DNA of 64,000 nucleotides from contig JBGSQK010000046.1 of NCBI GenBank assembly GCA_041738135.1, positions 1-64,000 on the forward strand, written 5' to 3'. A program made the translations under genes and the position numbers. Origin of the DNA: JAGOMX01 sp041738135 (GTDB taxonomy: Bacteria; Pseudomonadota; Alphaproteobacteria; JAGOMX01). The notes under the pieces were generated by a model. It had not been told where the DNA came from and ran no database searches. It saw only the letters and a list, made by a program, of their open reading frames with translations. Below are positions 1-9,650 of this stretch, piece by piece (the stretch's first letter is position 1; the number at the start of each line of letters is the position of its first letter).

Positions 1-3000
1 GCCATGCCACCAGCCAAGGCAGCTCCGGCGCCGGCTGTGACCATTGCCATGATTAATGCGATGATTATCTTAGCCGCGGCTGTGGGGCCTTGTGTTTTTA
101 TGTTCCAGGTTTTGTGCTCCTCCTCAAACTTTTCCCAGAACACATCCGGGCGTTCTTCTAATTCTTTGATCCAGCTATATTCGGGCTTCTCAATCAACTT
201 GTCATAGCTGCGGTTTTTTTTGCTGTTCTTGACCATATCAGCCTCAACACCCGTTTTACCTTCAACGGTCAGACCTGCAGATTCCACTTGCATGGTCTCA
301 AAAGTGGTATGCATATGACCCCTTGATGCATTAGACTGCCACAAGGCCGACGTACCCGTCTTTGTGTGACTCTTAGCATCAACGGATTGATCATGGGTGA
401 GCTTTACTTTGTCTTCTGTGGAGAGGATTTGCACACGCCCTGCAGCTTTCAAGCTGGGGGCTTTTTGTTCATTTTCGCCCACAGAAACAAACTGGATTTG
501 ACCGCCAGATTTTGTGGCGTTGCGCTCCACATGGTCTATGGTTAGACTTTTTTCTTCTACTTTCTTGGCGCCGAGGCTACCTCTAGACTTTTCTTTTGAA
601 TGTTCTTGTTCAGCGTTATGCACCGGCATAGATTTCATGGAACCACCAGCTTTATAGCTGATGTCACCAACTGATTCTGTATCTACGCCTGTAAGAACTT
701 GGTTGCCGCCAGTCTTTAGAGTGAACTTGCCGCCTGCATGGTTTTTAACTTTGTGGTTTTGAATTTGTTCATGGCTGTATGAAAAACCACGGCTGCTTTC
801 TTTATAACTGGAGGATGTTTGAGCCGCTGCTAAAGTAGCATCACCTTCTACATTGCCTTTAAAATCGCCAGCTGCGTCTAAGTGTCCGCCGACAACAGTC
901 AGATTCTGACCTACGTGTAAATGCAGGTCACCTTTACGAGATACAATGCCTGCTTCTCCGTGGATACGCTCTGTGTATCCGTTGGGGTTTTCCATACGGC
1001 TTACGCTACGCTCCATGTGGGCGCTGCCATCCGTAGTAAACACAGTATTGGCGCCTGCTATCTGACTGGAAAGTAGGATGGTGTTGCCGCCGGTTGTAAA
1101 AAACGTATCATTACGGCTATCCACTAAGGAATCCACCATATGCGTGACACCATTCACGTGGATTCTAGTTAGATCGTCACCCTTGATGAGAGCTCCATGA
1201 GCCTCCAACGACTCAATCTTTAGATCTACCTTCTTACCTATAATTTTATTGCTTTGCTCTTTTAGGCTAGCACTGTTCACTTGCGCTAAATATAAACGTG
1301 GAACCAGTATTTTTTCCCCGCCAATGAAGGCTTCTTCCATCCAGATGATATTATTTCTGAGCTTGCGCACTTGATCTGCAGAAAGCCTAACGCCAGGAAC
1401 CAACTGCAATTCATCCATCTGATTCAATGCGTTGTCGTATAGAACTTTTATCATGGACTCATCAGTGGTCTGGTCTTCCAAAAAGCGTACACCTGCTTTT
1501 TCAAATATTTGGTGACGGATGTACCTGGTTTCAGCTAATGAATCTCCGATTCTTTTTGGGTATTTAACACCCTCGGATGAAACAGCGATTCTTGACAAGA
1601 AATAGTCACTACCCAGATATCGAGCGGGATTTACAAATTCAGGCCTCGATTCAATTAAAAATGGACTGTCTTGCGAAACGCTATTTTCAAATAAAGGTGA
1701 GGTGGCAAGTCTTTCTATAAATTCAGCAGACTCCACGTTAAATTGTATTGCTTCCGCCACATGAGGATCCATGGGGGCATCCAAGTTTACGTCAAATGAG
1801 TCCAAAGGTATGGCAAGGCGATTGGCATTGCTTAATAATTCAGAAATAATGATGGGCGACGATTCTCTGTGCTGAGCCTTTTTCTTGGCAGAACCTGTGT
1901 AGGGTTTGTTCTCCTCGAGTCCATTGGTTTGAGTCAATTTACTCTTCAGAGATCCCGTGATTGATCTGCCAGCCTGAATTGTTGAGTTTACGGAGTCTAT
2001 ATTTTCCACATAGGGGTCGTATTTATTAATTGTTGTAGCCCCCCCTTTGTATTTGCTGTGGCCACCAGCCTTTCTACTGACAAAACCTCTCTTTTTGCCT
2101 CGGACAACGGTAGTGTGCCACCCTTTCATTTTTAGCTGGAGGTCTTGGCTTGTATTGTCTAAGGTTTCTCCATTTAATACCACATCCCTTGCAGCGGCAA
2201 TTAAACTATAGCTATTGTTAATATCATCCGTATCAAAGATAATGTCCCCACCGGATAAAATACAACCGGCCGGATCACCTTCAAATATATCCGTTTTTTT
2301 GAACACACCGTGTTCCGATTTTTTTGTAATAGAGGGATCTTCGATAAATTCTGAATCAGATAAAGCGCCCTTGTGTTGCCTAACATATTTGGCTTTTTGG
2401 CGTTGCTTTTTAAAGTGCTTTGTTGGCTCAGGATTTAATCTTCCATATATCTTTTCAGAAGTTGTAAAAAGCGTATTATCTCGCCTATTCACCAACTTAT
2501 TCGCTTTAAAATTCATGGTGCCGTCGTACATTTCTACGAGGCCTGAAACGTTTTCAAAGAGGCTCAGTTTTTCTTTGGTTAAGCCTTTTACCATGAGCGT
2601 ATGCCCGATAATGAACTCGCCGGCAAGATTGCGGATTGTGTTATCCACGTTCAAACCCATGCTTGCGTCGCTAAAGATTAACCCGTTGTCATTGGTCAAG
2701 TTTATGGCGTTGGCTGTTACGTCTTTGCCACGAAGGACACCTGAATTGGCAATGGTATTGCCGGCAACCTTGAGGTCTGCTCCGCTGGAAATAATGCCGC
2801 CTTTTAAATTTGACAATTCGCGACCAGCCGAAATGTTAGCAACCTTATCTCCTACCAAACGTCCACTGTTGCTGATATCTTGCGCATCCATGTTAAAGGT
2901 ATGAAGAGCCCAGAAAGTTCCTTTCGCATTCTCTAGGTTTCCGGTTAGGCGACTGGTGATGTTTTTGGCCTTAACGGTGCCTTCGTGGCGTATGGAACCA

Positions 3001-5651
3001 GTCTGAATGTCCAAAAAATCGGCCACAAGAAATTCACTGCCTGCGCCCGTATTGAAATAATCGGATAACCTTAATTCAGCGGAGTCTGCGGATATTTTAT
3101 GGGTATTAGTCAGAGATTTAGCCTTTAAGCGTAATACCCCACCTGCCTCAATTTGTCCGGCATTGGTCATGCGGGTGGAAAAATCTAAGGCAACAGTATT
3201 TTGTCCAGAGAGAGTTCCGTAATTTTCCAGGACGGATCCCGTCAGCGCAAGGGTCTGACCGCCTGTTATGGTTCCCGCTGCCTCATTCTTGATCAGACTA
3301 ACTGCAGTTAAATCTGTTTGCCCGCCAGCCAGTTTGCCCCCGTTAGTTATGTTCGTAGCACTTATGGATAAAAGGCTGTCGCTTTGAATTTTACCTTTGT
3401 TGGTAGCGGCTTGTAGAAAAAAACCTTTCAAATTTTCTCTGGCTAAGATCTCTCCGTTATTTGTCAGGGAATGGCCAGTGATTTTCATGGCCCCATTACT
3501 GTAAATTTTGCCGTGGGTCAGATTGTCTACGTCTCCACCAACCTTCAGTTTCGCGCCCATTCCCGCAGCAACTAGACCATTATTGCTCAGTTTACCTGTG
3601 CTTAAGGTCAATTGACCCTCGGTCAGGATTTTTGCATTCTCTGCGTTAATGATTCCTTTGGAAACATTCAATGTCAGGTGCGACTTACCTCCTAATTTCC
3701 CTGTATTTTCCAGACGCTTTGCATCAACGGCCAGGCCTGCACCGCTCAAAAATTTTCCTTGATTTGTAAATGTACGATCTAAGGTGGCGTTCAGGTTCCG
3801 TTTACTCTCAACCAATCCTTCGTTCGATAATGATACGGACTTTAATGTCATATTTTCACGGCTTAAGATCTTGCCATTGGCAGTATTGATGATTCGACCA
3901 GAAGAATCTATGATTCCCGTCCCCAAACTCACCAGTTTACCTGAATTGGTAATATTACCTGTGTCCAGGGTTAAACTTGCAGAGGACCGTATGGAGCCAG
4001 CATTGTTTAAATCATTTTCTAAAGTTACTGTGGCTGCCCCCGTGCTTTTGATTTTTCCTTGGTTGGTTAGACTTTGGGCCTTTAGGGTCAAAAGACCTCC
4101 ACTTAAGATTCTGCCCGCAGCATGATTGTTCGCTAACCCGCCTATACCTAGGTCCACATTGCCATCACTTCCCAGCACAGCATGGTTGTTCAGAGAGGCT
4201 GCTTTCAAAGAAAATTCTCTACCGCCATAGAAAAGACCTGCTAGATTTTCAACGCTGCCTGTCGCTATTGAATCTAATTTAACGACAGCTGTTATCTGAC
4301 CTGAGTTAGAAAGCGAGCCGCCCCTCAATTTCAGATTTGCACCGCTTTTGATAGTTCCGTTGGAATGGTTGGTTATGCCGTGATCTGTTTGAATTTTGGA
4401 ATTGGATACAGATTGAATGATTCCCGCATTATCTAATGACCCCGCTTTGATTTTATTGGAACCATTACTCTGAATTTTTCCTGTGGCTGTATTCTCTAGG
4501 GCTTCACCAAGCTGGATATTATTGCTTTGCCCTGAAGCAATCTTACCTCGGTTAGTAAGATTTTTTGCTTCTACTGCTGTCGTTGTAGCGGATTGAATAG
4601 AAACATTTTCTTTAACTATGACTTCAGTACTTGCCTTAATGTTAGTATGCGCTAAGGTATCAACTGTGGCGTTGGTGCTTACTTCCACAGAGTTATTTCT
4701 GGAGGTAGCCTTTATGGGGCCCACGGATGCTATATGGTTCAAAACCACTTTGCCGTCAGCCGTAATTGTGGTGTCTTCAACTCGGGAGGCCATATTTTGT
4801 GGAGTTCGAACACCTACACCCGCTTCATTGCCTACGAGCGTAATTTTCCCGGCATATAAACCGCCCAAGGATGTGGAGTCTACTCCCCATTCTGGTTTAT
4901 CTCCATGCCCCGTACCATGACTTGCTGATGTTTTGGTCGCGTGATTGTATTTTTGCGGCCCTGTATGAACGGCTACTTTTGTTTGCTTGGTATTGTCCCC
5001 ATGGATTTTGCCATTAATAACGGCAGCACGAGAGACCACATCAAAGTAATCCAATCCTTGTAGGTACACTCCGTTCTGTTCAATCTGAACCGTGCCACGA
5101 TCAACGGTTATATTTGAAACTCTCTGGTTCTCATCATACTCAAGAACACCTGTACTGAGAGTAACTCGCGGGGTGTTTCTAAAGCTGCCACCATTAACAC
5201 TAATTCCGTTGGGATTTGCCAAGATATATTCAGCTGACTGACCGGCAATCTCTGTAGGGCCATTAAGATGTGATTTATTTTGGCCAGTGACTTCATTAAT
5301 AATAAGACTCGCCGCATCACCTTTACCGAAATTAGGGTTTTCCTCGACGAGGCCGCCAACATCTGTGAGAATTCTTTGGTTGGAGTTATTAAGAATAACG
5401 CCTTCTGATCCCACATTGAATTCGCTGAATTTGTTATGTGAAATACCGGAAGCGTTAGGTTTTACGATTTGTATTAATGGATTTCCGTTGGAAGCCTTAT
5501 CCACTTTGGGTTGATTTTCCGCACGCGCGCCACTGTCTGCTTTTATGGGTGCAGGTTGAGTCGCATTGTGGACAGCGCAAACGCTTGTTATTTGTGTGAT
5601 CTCTAAGCTGATTGCTAAAAATATATAAAACAGTTTCTTTAGCATTTTCAT
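1..5651 (-). CDS. TpsA-type filamentous haemagglutinin exoprotein, C-terminus beyond the window
   Basis: This is a giant secreted exoprotein of a two-partner (type Vb) secretion system. The reading frame is open from the ATG at 5651 to the window edge, about 1,883 codons. It starts with a signal peptide (MKMLKKLFYIFLAISLEI...). Next comes the TPS domain that the partner recognises (IVKPNASGISHNKFSEFNV, then NPNGI at about residue 150). Many NxGxI/LxA beta-helix repeats of the FhaB type follow. Near the left edge is a haemagglutinin-repeat region (GHLDAAGDFKGNVEGDATLA), then a conserved stretch with a glycine/alanine-rich hydrophobic segment that often precedes the toxic C-terminus of CdiA-like proteins. 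It starts 24 nt after tpsB, with GGGGTAAGG just upstream. A contact-dependent toxin is possible, but the toxin and any immunity gene lie off the window. Confidence 0.93.
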   Translation of the reverse strand, partial: MKMLKKLFYIFLAISLEITQITSVCAVHNATQPAPIKADSGARAENQPKVDKASNGNPLIQIVKPNASGISHNKFSEFNVGSEGVILNNSNQRILTDVGGLVEENPNFGKGDAASLIINEVTGQNKSHLNGPTEIAGQSAEYILANPNGISVNGGSFRNTPRVTLSTGVLEYDENQRVSNITVDRGTVQIEQNGVYLQGLDYFDVVSRAAVINGKIHGDNTKQTKVAVHTGPQKYNHATKTSASHGTGHGDKPEWGVDSTSLGGLYAGKITLVGNEAGVGVRTPQNMASRVEDTTITADGKVVLNHIASVGPIKATSRNNSVEVSTNATVDTLAHTNIKASTEVIVKENVSIQSATTTAVEAKNLTNRGKIASGQSNNIQLGEALENTATGKIQSNGSNKIKAGSLDNAGIIQSVSNSKIQTDHGITNHSNGTIKSGANLKLRGGSLSNSGQITAVVKLDSIATGSVENLAGLFYGGREFSLKAASLNNHAVLGSDGNVDLGIGGLANNHAAGRILSGGLLTLKAQSLTNQGKIKSTGAATVTLENDLNNAGSIRSSASLTLDTGNITNSGKLVSLGTGIIDSSGRIINTANGKILSRENMTLKSVSLSNEGLVESKRNLNATLDRTFTNQGKFLSGAGLAVDAKRLENTGKLGGKSHLTLNVSKGIINAENAKILTEGQLTLSTGKLSNNGLVAAGMGAKLKVGGDVDNLTHGKIYSNGAMKITGHSLTNNGEILARENLKGFFLQAATNKGKIQSDSLLSISATNITNGGKLAGGQTDLTAVSLIKNEAAGTITGGQTLALTGSVLENYGTLSGQNTVALDFSTRMTNAGQIEAGGVLRLKAKSLTNTHKISADSAELRLSDYFNTGAGSEFLVADFLDIQTGSIRHEGTVKAKNITSRLTGNLENAKGTFWALHTFNMDAQDISNSGRLVGDKVANISAGRELSNLKGGIISSGADLKVAGNTIANSGVLRGKDVTANAINLTNDNGLIFSDASMGLNVDNTIRNLAGEFIIGHTLMVKGLTKEKLSLFENVSGLVEMYDGTMNFKANKLVNRRDNTLFTTSEKIYGRLNPEPTKHFKKQRQKAKYVRQHKGALSDSEFIEDPSITKKSEHGVFKKTDIFEGDPAGCILSGGDIIFDTDDINNSYSLIAAARDVVLNGETLDNTSQDLQLKMKGWHTTVVRGKKRGFVSRKAGGHSKYKGGATTINKYDPYVENIDSVNSTIQAGRSITGSLKSKLTQTNGLEENKPYTGSAKKKAQHRESSPIIISELLSNANRLAIPLDSFDVNLDAPMDPHVAEAIQFNVESAEFIERLATSPLFENSVSQDSPFLIESRPEFVNPARYLGSDYFLSRIAVSSEGVKYPKRIGDSLAETRYIRHQIFEKAGVRFLEDQTTDESMIKVLYDNALNQMDELQLVPGVRLSADQVRKLRNNIIWMEEAFIGGEKILVPRLYLAQVNSASLKEQSNKIIGKKVDLKIESLEAHGALIKGDDLTRIHVNGVTHMVDSLVDSRNDTFFTTGGNTILLSSQIAGANTVFTTDGSAHMERSVSRMENPNGYTERIHGEAGIVSRKGDLHLHVGQNLTVVGGHLDAAGDFKGNVEGDATLAAAQTSSSYKESSRGFSYSHEQIQNHKVKNHAGGKFTLKTGGNQVLTGVDTESVGDISYKAGGSMKSMPVHNAEQEHSKEKSRGSLGAKKVEEKSLTIDHVERNATKSGGQIQFVSVGENEQKAPSLKAAGRVQILSTEDKVKLTHDQSVDAKSHTKTGTSALWQSNASRGHMHTTFETMQVESAGLTVEGKTGVEADMVKNSKKNRSYDKLIEKPEYSWIKELEERPDVFWEKFEEEHKTWNIKTQGPTAAAKIIIALIMAMVTAGAGAALAGGM

Positions 5652-5675
5652 TGCCTTACCCCTAAATTAGAATTG

Positions 5676-7412
5676 TTACATGTTTAGCCCGAATTTCAGA
5701 TGAATTACAAGCCCCTCATTTTTAATAAATGAAGGACGTGTTAAAGATTTTGCGAATAAAACTTCCCCATGAGCCGCCCCATCCTTAAGACGAAGGCCTA
5801 TAAAAGAGGATGTTAATGTCCCATGCTCGAATCTATGTTTTTTATCTTTAGGTATCCAGCCATAGTCAAAACCGGCTATCACTGTCATTGCACCGAATAT
5901 TTTTTTTACATGGGAATCGGCTGGTCTATATATGGGCGTTTCAAACTCATTGCGCCAATACATGCCATTGTTACCGCTGAGCCCTGTTTTTTGATAGCCG
6001 CGTACAGTCTGAGCGCCGCCAAAACTGATTTTTTCGCTGCTGAAAAGATTTTGAGGCGTATACTGCGCCGTGAGTTTCGTTGAGAAACTAAAGGGATGCT
6101 CCTCGATTGCAAACGGTTTAAAATAACTCACGTCAGAACTAATTTTATTAAATTGCGCTCGGGGAGTTCCGCTGGGCATCTTATGATTTTTGCTTGCGCT
6201 CAAACTGTCGAGGCCCCTTGTATAGGTTAAGGAAGCGGAAAAAGATCCGTTCCATAAACGCCTCATATGTGACAAGGTGCTGCCGAAGAGAGTGAGTCGA
6301 TAGCTGCCCAATTGCAGCAAAACGTCTCCCACATAATTGCGATAATCTTTGTGGCTCAAGGATAAGTTGAGACTGGTTTTCGAATCTCCATCCCTGTGCA
6401 AAAGTCGCTCAAGCTCACCACGATGAGTCTGGCTGTTGCCAAAAAACTCGATATTTCTGAGCCGCCCTTTGACAGTAGATTTATAATCAAAAAGCGAGCC
6501 AAAATATCGAACAGTCCAATACCCAAATGGAACAGAGGCTTGGAAACCTAGGCTCCTGTTATAGTGATTACCATTGTGGAAATCTAAATCTTTTTTTGCA
6601 TCAATGCCCCATGAGTCATATAGTCCAAATAGATCGTCATAAATAGTCTGCAATTCAATCTGGTTTTGCCCTGTACTGGCTGCGCCATAGTTATCTATGC
6701 GCGCACTAAAAGTTGCTGGAAATTTTTGTTTTGTCTGGATCAGAACGGCGCTGGTGCCGTCTGTCTTACCCGCATCAATTTTAATCTTGGCATCGTAGGT
6801 ACCTAGTCTGGAAATCTGGTCAATGCCTTGCTCCAGATCACGTAAATTCAGCACGTCTTCCTCACTGGTTGGAATAGCATAGCCTGCTCTTACTTCTTTT
6901 TCATTGAGGATCACGCTTAATGACTCGATTTTGCCTTCAATGATTTTAATGATCAGTTTGCCAGTACTTAAATCCTGTGGTGGCAGATAGGCTCTGGTGG
7001 TGATATAACCGCGTTCTATGTATTCGTTAGTGATCTTCCGGATAATGATGTTTATCTCTGATACCGCGACGGGTCGACCTATATAGTCTTGTAGCAAAGC
7101 TTCCCGAACCATCCCATCCAGTAACGTCGCCCCTTCAAGAACGATTTCCTTAAAATAGAATTGAAGTTCATTGGCTTCTTGTTTGAGTGTGTTTTCTGCG
7201 ACAAGCTCAGTTTTTGGTAAGTCCTGTTTCCGAAATTTTTCTTGCACGAGCTTTTGGTGAATTTCTTCCTTAGCGATGATTTGCTGTTGCTCACGCGCAA
7301 TCATTTCTCCTGTGCTGGCACAAACAGGGCTCGTAGAGAACACAAAGTATAACAATACCGCTAATAAAATTAGTAAATTCATAATGACCCCACTATTGCA
7401 CCTTTTTTTCAT
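5676..7412 (-). CDS. TpsB/ShlB/FhaC-family outer-membrane transporter
   Basis: This is the 578-residue outer-membrane partner that exports the adjacent TpsA protein. The signal peptide covers about residues 1-32, ending PVCA. A coiled-coil-like charged linker follows, then POTRA domains from about residue 85 (FYFKEIVLEGATLLDG, YIERGYITTRAYLPPQDL). The rest is a 16-strand barrel of Omp85/TpsB type with the conserved VRGY motif near residue 470 (GGAQTVRGYQKTGLSG). The first ATG at 7412 is preferred because AAAAGG lies 8 nt upstream; a second Met at residue 11 has a weaker site. The order tpsB-tpsA with a 24-nt gap implies one operon, as in cdiBA and fhaCB-like systems. The protein has a normal family length. 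Confidence 0.93.
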   Translation of the reverse strand: MKKRCNSGVIMNLLILLAVLLYFVFSTSPVCASTGEMIAREQQQIIAKEEIHQKLVQEKFRKQDLPKTELVAENTLKQEANELQFYFKEIVLEGATLLDGMVREALLQDYIGRPVAVSEINIIIRKITNEYIERGYITTRAYLPPQDLSTGKLIIKIIEGKIESLSVILNEKEVRAGYAIPTSEEDVLNLRDLEQGIDQISRLGTYDAKIKIDAGKTDGTSAVLIQTKQKFPATFSARIDNYGAASTGQNQIELQTIYDDLFGLYDSWGIDAKKDLDFHNGNHYNRSLGFQASVPFGYWTVRYFGSLFDYKSTVKGRLRNIEFFGNSQTHRGELERLLHRDGDSKTSLNLSLSHKDYRNYVGDVLLQLGSYRLTLFGSTLSHMRRLWNGSFSASLTYTRGLDSLSASKNHKMPSGTPRAQFNKISSDVSYFKPFAIEEHPFSFSTKLTAQYTPQNLFSSEKISFGGAQTVRGYQKTGLSGNNGMYWRNEFETPIYRPADSHVKKIFGAMTVIAGFDYGWIPKDKKHRFEHGTLTSSFIGLRLKDGAAHGEVLFAKSLTRPSFIKNEGLVIHLKFGLNM

Positions 7413-7720
7413 TCTAGATGCCTTTTAAACGTAAAAACTTGTAAAATCAAATGTTTGTATTTTAACTAATTATTATTAAATCTGTGCAGACCTAGATACT
7501 GTCGTTACTGTGCTATTTAAGGACCATAAACGCATGATAAAGGAACATCCGAAAAATTCTCTGCCTAAAACTTATCGAAAGCAGATCACTGATAAAATCC
7601 TTACTCTCTACAAAAAACTTGATTAAAAATTAAATGACCTATAAGTAAAGAGGTAATTGTTATGTACAAAGTTACTAGGGAAATTTAGGTTATGAAACCG
7701 GTTTAGGGATATCACAAGAA
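7413..7720. other. AT-rich spacer upstream of tpsB
   Basis: No gene is assigned here. A 30-codon ORF at 7534-7626 (+), starting MIKEHPKNSLPK, has only a poor ribosome-binding site (AAGGA 13 nt upstream), so I do not call it. No strong sigma-70 promoter was recognised for tpsB. Confidence 0.4.
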
Positions 7721-7770
7721 ACAGATTCATAATCAGTAGGTCGGGTGTTCGAGTCACCTCTTCGGCACCA
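7721..7770 (+). pseudogene. 3' half of a tRNA (CAT anticodon), remnant or attachment site
   Basis: The sequence reads as the 3' half of a tRNA. There is an anticodon arm with loop TTCATAA (anticodon CAT, Met or Ile2-like), a variable loop AGGTC, a T-arm GGGTG-TTCGAGT-CACCT, a 3' acceptor strand CTTCGGC, a discriminator A and an encoded CCA. The anticodon stem has one A-A mismatch. No matching 5' acceptor strand (GCCGAAG or a wobble form) or D-arm exists at the right distance upstream (about 7694). This is therefore a tRNA fragment. Such 3' halves are left when integrative elements use tRNA genes as attachment sites, but no integrase is visible nearby. Confidence 0.55.
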
Positions 7771-7868
7771 GTGTCTCTACAGGGTTGTCTGGCGTGTTGA
7801 ATTGCTTGCTTGCCGGATCGTAGCTTACCTCAAACTGTCTTCAACAGTGCCAAAGGGAAGGTTTATGA

Positions 7869-9509
7869 TTAAGTATATGCATCTTCATCCGGCACATAGT
7901 CTTTCAACAGGGCAAAAGCATAGGCCGTAGCAACTGAGGAACTGGCTTGCAATAGATTAAACACATGGCTGATTTCATCATATGTAGCCACGCATTCGCG
8001 AAGCCGTGTTTCAAATATTTCTATGTTACTATTTCTAGAGTAACTGAATGATCTGAGCTTAGACCAGCCCAGAGCCAACGTTTGTAGATCCTTGATTTGG
8101 GGGAGCATTTCTATGGCAGACGCTAAAGACTGGCCCAAAACTTGGGCTGCTTCGATACAATCCAGAAAGCTTTTAGATTGTAGAGTATGTCTAAACACAT
8201 CTGGTTTTGCAGGTTTCTGCTGCTTAGCTTCTTGTATCTTGAGATTTAAATATGCTAGGCATTGCTCCTTCTCAGAGGTTTCCATTTCAGAAATTCTGGC
8301 CATCTGACCATGTACTATTGATAAATAATCTAGGTGTATGTCTTTGACATATACTTTTGCAGCCTCCACGTTTCGCTCGTAAGGAGGAAGGCCTAACAGC
8401 AAGGCCTTAAACTTGATCCATCTATACTTATCTATCATAAGCTTGTCGGCCTTAAAATCATTAATGAGTCGATTTACATTTCCATCAGATCTACTTAGAC
8501 TGAGATTGTAAAGCATGTTTCTGAAGAAATTATTCATCCAATGTTCGGGGTCAACACCCTTCTTAAGGGCTTTACTAAACTTACCAGCCTTATTAAGAAG
8601 TGCATCATTCCATAATAGTGCTTTTACACTATCTAGGTCTTTGGCATAGCCATTCTCTCCCAAGAGAAGATTTAATACTTTGTCCTTGAAGGCTTCAGGA
8701 TGACCTTTTTGACAAAGTTCATCGGTCAGTTGAACGTATTCCTCTTGAGTAATCTCGTAAAATCCCCTAATCAAAAAACTCCCTCGTTTAAAGTTTATTG
8801 CGTCCAAGGATCCTAGAGCGATCAACCTATCGTTTATTTCCCTACATGGACGCCTTTGTTCTTCTGTACCTTCACCTGGCAGGACACTGTAGAAATTTCG
8901 TAAATACAGCAGACAAGTCATATGCCCCCGGGCAGCCCAAGAATGCATATATAAATTCACTTGATCAGGCTTGCGTACTGGCTTTTCATCTTCGAAATCT
9001 TGTCTATTGAGGAGGGCAAATGGGTCACCATAACTACAAGCTAATTGATCTTGATAGGACATCTCTTTTCTTTGTTCTTGCTCATACAAATCTGCAGCTA
9101 GATACTTTTTTTCATATTCCCTCAGATCCTCTGCCTTGCCGTGTCTAAGCCCCTTCTCATAACGGAATTTAGAGGTGGAAGCACGATCAACCTCCAATTG
9201 AGCGACTTTTCCCCTCATGTAAGCTTGCCGGCCTAGGATCGTACTCCGAATTGAAAGGGAGGGCTCAAACTTCATTTGGTTGATTTTAATATACTTCCAC
9301 GCTGCCTCCACAGCCGTTTTGTGTCTTGTGCACGTCAATGCAAACTGACCCGCTTCAGCTGGCGTCAGAAAAGAGGCTATTCGTTGCATCACACCCGGTG
9401 CCACCATAGCGAGTGGTGAAATTTGCTCCGGGTCATGTGGGTATGAAGCCATTGCGTTGGCTACGAGACAGAACGTTACTGCGGTGCTGTAAATCAGGTA
9501 TCTGATCAT
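7869..9509 (-). CDS. secreted protein with N-terminal F-box-like domain
   Basis: The 546-residue protein starts with a signal peptide (MIRYLIYSTAVTFCLVANAMA). An F-box-like helical domain follows at about residues 33-70 (VMQRIASFLTPAEAGQFALTCTRH). The rest is mostly helical, with stretches such as LYMHSWAARGHMTCLLYLRNF that resemble degenerate TPR/Sel1-type solenoid repeats. The start has a good site, TAGGAAAG, 6 nt upstream. F-box domains are eukaryotic adaptors that join substrates to SCF ubiquitin ligases via Skp1, and bacteria with such domains are usually host-associated. A host-directed effector is an inference. The F-box assignment rests on pattern only. The gene is divergent from another F-box-like gene at 9651. 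Confidence 0.75.
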   Translation of the reverse strand: MIRYLIYSTAVTFCLVANAMASYPHDPEQISPLAMVAPGVMQRIASFLTPAEAGQFALTCTRHKTAVEAAWKYIKINQMKFEPSLSIRSTILGRQAYMRGKVAQLEVDRASTSKFRYEKGLRHGKAEDLREYEKKYLAADLYEQEQRKEMSYQDQLACSYGDPFALLNRQDFEDEKPVRKPDQVNLYMHSWAARGHMTCLLYLRNFYSVLPGEGTEEQRRPCREINDRLIALGSLDAINFKRGSFLIRGFYEITQEEYVQLTDELCQKGHPEAFKDKVLNLLLGENGYAKDLDSVKALLWNDALLNKAGKFSKALKKGVDPEHWMNNFFRNMLYNLSLSRSDGNVNRLINDFKADKLMIDKYRWIKFKALLLGLPPYERNVEAAKVYVKDIHLDYLSIVHGQMARISEMETSEKEQCLAYLNLKIQEAKQQKPAKPDVFRHTLQSKSFLDCIEAAQVLGQSLASAIEMLPQIKDLQTLALGWSKLRSFSYSRNSNIEIFETRLRECVATYDEISHVFNLLQASSSVATAYAFALLKDYVPDEDAYT

Positions 9510-9650
9510 GTACTTTCCTAACCTTAATATTATCGAGGGATGTTACGTCGCTTTCGAAAATTCTGCAAGCTTAGATAAGTTGATGTTTTCTTCCTAGTAT
9601 GATACCTATGCCCTCTATAGTTGGAATGTTATATCATAGGAATTACACCC

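Noticed and set aside
4..5514. Several plus- and minus-strand ORFs of 60-229 codons
   Set aside because: They lie inside the open TpsA frame, lack start-site support, and the TpsA frame shows clear family motifs throughout.
7534..7626. 30-codon plus-strand ORF
   Set aside because: Weak ribosome-binding site, AT-rich spacer, no recognisable similarity.
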